Shown in pieces: positions 14,099 through 16,027 of a stretch of 16,027 nt of DNA. A model generated the notes under the pieces. It was given only the letters and a program-made list of their open reading frames with translations. It ran no database searches and was not told the origin of the DNA. The stretch covers positions 1 to 16,027 of the forward strand of contig DATGHS010000123.1 in assembly GCA_035307785.1 (NCBI GenBank), written 5' to 3'. Origin of the DNA: DATGHS01 sp035307785 (GTDB lineage Bacteria; Planctomycetota; Planctomycetia; Gemmatales; Gemmataceae). Made by a program: the position numbers and the translations under genes. Every line of letters starts with the position of its first letter. Position 1 is the first letter of the stretch.

Positions 14099-15958
14099 AT
14101 GCCACGCCTCAACCGCCACACCGTTGTCGGCGCGCTCTTACTGCTTTGGCTTGCCGGCAGCGGCTGCGCCGGCCGAGGCCGGCTCTTTCTGCCCGAGCAG
14201 CGCGACATCGCTATTCGCGAACCCGCCGCCCTGCCCAAAGTAGCGCTACCAGACGTTGCACCGCCTGCCACCGTTTCCAATCCGAAACCCGATGCACCCG
14301 ATGGGCCGTTGTCGCTGGACGACGCCATTCGGCTAACGCTCCAAAATACGAAAGTCGTGCGAATATTGACCGGCGTTACCGCGACCTCCAGCGGCCAGAC
14401 GATTTACGATCCGGCGATCTCGAACACGCAGATCGACGTGCAGCAGGCCCGCTTTGACCCGAACTTCAGCGTTCAGCCAAGCTACAACCGGACTGAAACT
14501 CCCACGGCGATCTTGAATCCGTTGGACCCGAACGGCGCGAGCATTTTGGGGTTCCGCACCGACAATTTCAACGCGACCTCGAGCCTGACGAAAACCACGC
14601 TCTTTGGCGGCACCGCGAGCATGAGTTTCATTGACAATCTCTCTTCTTTTCAGCCGGGCCTGTTTCCGCTCAATCCGCAGAACCAGCGAGCGTTGGCTTT
14701 CCAGTATACGCAACCGCTTTTGCGGAATGCCGGTGTAGCGGTGAACCTGGCGCCGGTGGTGGTCGCGCGCATCAACACGGAGCGCTCGTACTGGCTGTTC
14801 AAAGACAGCGTGCAGGAATCGGTGCGCGGCGTGGTGGAGGCCTATTGGGCCGTTGTGTTTGCCCGAACGGACGTATGGGCTCGCCGCCAACAGGTCGCCC
14901 AGGGCCAGGAAGCCTACGATCGAGCGGCGGCGCGCTTGCGCGGCGGTCTGGAAAACGAAGCGGTCGTTGCCCAGGCCAAAGCAGCGTTGGCCAACTTCAA
15001 GGCAACCCTCATCGTCTCGGAAGCGAACTTGATTCAGCGCGAGGATGCGCTGCGCAATATCATGGGCCTGCCGCCTTCCGACGAAACGAAACTGGTGCCG
15101 ATCACTCCGCCGAGCGAAGCGCGGCTCGAAGTGAAGTGGAAGGAACTGATTGCACTGGCCGAAGACCAAAGGCCCGATCTCATTCAACTGAAATTGATCA
15201 TCGAAGCCGACAAGGTAACGCTGCGGCAAGACCTCAACCAAACGCTGCCGCAAATGGATACGGTGGCCCTTTACCGCTTCAACGGGCTCGAAGGCCGGGC
15301 GCCGGCGGGCACCGTCATCGGCTCCAACGCGCAGTTCAGCGACATGACGCTGGGAGTGAACGTCTCTTTACCGCTGGCCCAGCGCGCGGCACGCGCGACC
15401 TACCGCCAGCAGGAATTGATTCTGGCCCGCGACTGGGCGAATCTGGAGCAGGGCCTGCACAGCGCGATCCACGACCTGGCCACCGGCGTGCGCAATCTGG
15501 CCCGCGACTTCGAACAGTACAAGGCCTTCCACGAGGCGGAAATCGCCGACCGCACGAACCTCGAAAAGCAGGCGCTCGACTACACCAAGGGCCGCACTAT
15601 CTTCCTGAACTATTTGCAAGCGCTCACGGATTGGGGCAATGCCGTGAGCGCCGAAGCGCAAGCACTCACGCAGTACAATACCGACCTCGCTGACCTGGAG
15701 CGGTTGACCGGCACCATTCTCGAAACCCATGGCATTCAGTTCCTCGAGGAAAAGTATGCCTCCATCGGCCCGCTCGGCCGGTTGGCGAGGCCGAAGAACT
15801 ACCCCTTGGACTTGCCGCCGGGTCCCAATGCGAACGTGTACCCTGTCTCTAACTCGCCGGCGGAAAACATTTTCGATCTGACACCGCCGCTGCGGCCGGG
15901 CGAAACGTCGGCGCCGGAAGTTGCTCCCGTGCCGCGCAAGCTGCCGGAGCCGAAGTAA
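14099..15958 (+). CDS. TolC-family outer-membrane efflux protein, probable lipoprotein
   Basis: A 619-residue outer-membrane factor expected to form a trimeric beta-barrel/alpha-tunnel channel for the upstream exporter. MPRLNRHTVVGALLLLWLAGSGC is a lipoprotein-type signal with Cys23 as candidate lipidation site. A proline-rich linker (40-70) precedes the first OEP repeat, which starts at LSLDDAIRLTLQNTKVV (71-87). Long helices at 235-325 (YWAVVFARTDVWARRQQV..., LRNIMGLPPSDETKLVP) and the second repeat from about 355 (DQRPDLIQLKLIIEADKVTL) to about 540 follow the TolC plan, including LGVNVSLPLAQRAARATYRQ (418-437). A proline-rich tail of about 60 residues (560-619) is extra to the usual fold. 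A TTG at 14072 could add nine residues. The ATG at 14099 is chosen because it puts the basic residues directly before the hydrophobic core; neither start has a strong SD. Confidence 0.93.
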   Translation: MPRLNRHTVVGALLLLWLAGSGCAGRGRLFLPEQRDIAIREPAALPKVALPDVAPPATVSNPKPDAPDGPLSLDDAIRLTLQNTKVVRILTGVTATSSGQTIYDPAISNTQIDVQQARFDPNFSVQPSYNRTETPTAILNPLDPNGASILGFRTDNFNATSSLTKTTLFGGTASMSFIDNLSSFQPGLFPLNPQNQRALAFQYTQPLLRNAGVAVNLAPVVVARINTERSYWLFKDSVQESVRGVVEAYWAVVFARTDVWARRQQVAQGQEAYDRAAARLRGGLENEAVVAQAKAALANFKATLIVSEANLIQREDALRNIMGLPPSDETKLVPITPPSEARLEVKWKELIALAEDQRPDLIQLKLIIEADKVTLRQDLNQTLPQMDTVALYRFNGLEGRAPAGTVIGSNAQFSDMTLGVNVSLPLAQRAARATYRQQELILARDWANLEQGLHSAIHDLATGVRNLARDFEQYKAFHEAEIADRTNLEKQALDYTKGRTIFLNYLQALTDWGNAVSAEAQALTQYNTDLADLERLTGTILETHGIQFLEEKYASIGPLGRLARPKNYPLDLPPGPNANVYPVSNSPAENIFDLTPPLRPGETSAPEVAPVPRKLPEPK

Positions 15959-16027
15959 CCGGGTTGCCCTTTACATCACCCGCCGTTTCCGCATAAATTC
16001 CGTTCTTAGTTTGTAGCGCCCCCCTTG

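Noticed and set aside
14333..15253. Long - strand open frame (306 codons) opposite the TolC-like gene
   Set aside because: Arg/Gln/His-rich translation typical of an antisense shadow; the + strand has a clear OEP-type protein.

Overview
The window looks like chromosomal DNA from a planctomycete, probably Pirellulales-like. The main evidence is two DUF1559 'prepilin-type N-terminal / H-X9-DG' proteins followed by a small carboxypeptidase-regulatory-like lipoprotein, a module characteristic of that phylum. Supporting signs are moderately high GC, weak Shine-Dalgarno and promoter signals, and GTG/TTG starts. No rRNA, tRNA, CRISPR array, transposase or prophage gene was seen.

Layout. (1) 1-1956, + strand: the last 45 codons of a type I signal peptidase (lepB), then purQ (purine synthesis) and nadC (NAD synthesis). 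(2) 2037-4636, - strand: a DUF1559 protein, a second DUF1559 protein and the small lipoprotein, transcribed in that order and convergent with nadC. (3) 4637-4876: divergent intergenic region. (4) 4877-10290, + strand: a closely spaced run with a cupin / type I phosphomannose-isomerase-like protein, a small unknown protein, a two-TM membrane protein, a TIM-barrel sugar isomerase/epimerase, a secreted class-A-beta-lactamase-fold serine hydrolase and a Gfo/Idh/MocA oxidoreductase. Three of the six resemble carbohydrate enzymes, so a sugar or polyol role is plausible, but no substrate can be named. (5) 10489-15958, + strand: a complete MacAB-TolC-type efflux or export operon of membrane-fusion protein, FtsX/MacB-fold permease, separate ABC ATPase and TolC-like outer-membrane factor, the last probably a lipoprotein.

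The most striking feature is not a gene. Seven junctions carry long inverted repeats. Five have arms built from degenerate purine-rich tandem units of about 8-10 nt (CACAAAGA-, CACAGAGA-, GCAAAGGGC-, AACGAAGA- and GCAGATTA-like). The other two share an AAGGCGAG...TCGAGCC core, and one of these is a perfect 67-nt palindrome. Two repeats run into coding sequence: one arm encodes the hydrophobic core of the serine hydrolase's signal peptide, and an arm of the next encodes its charged C-terminal tail. A three-copy heptanucleotide repeat also lies inside purQ. The window therefore suggests that a dispersed intergenic repeat family contributes coding sequence at protein ends and places hairpins between genes of apparent operons.
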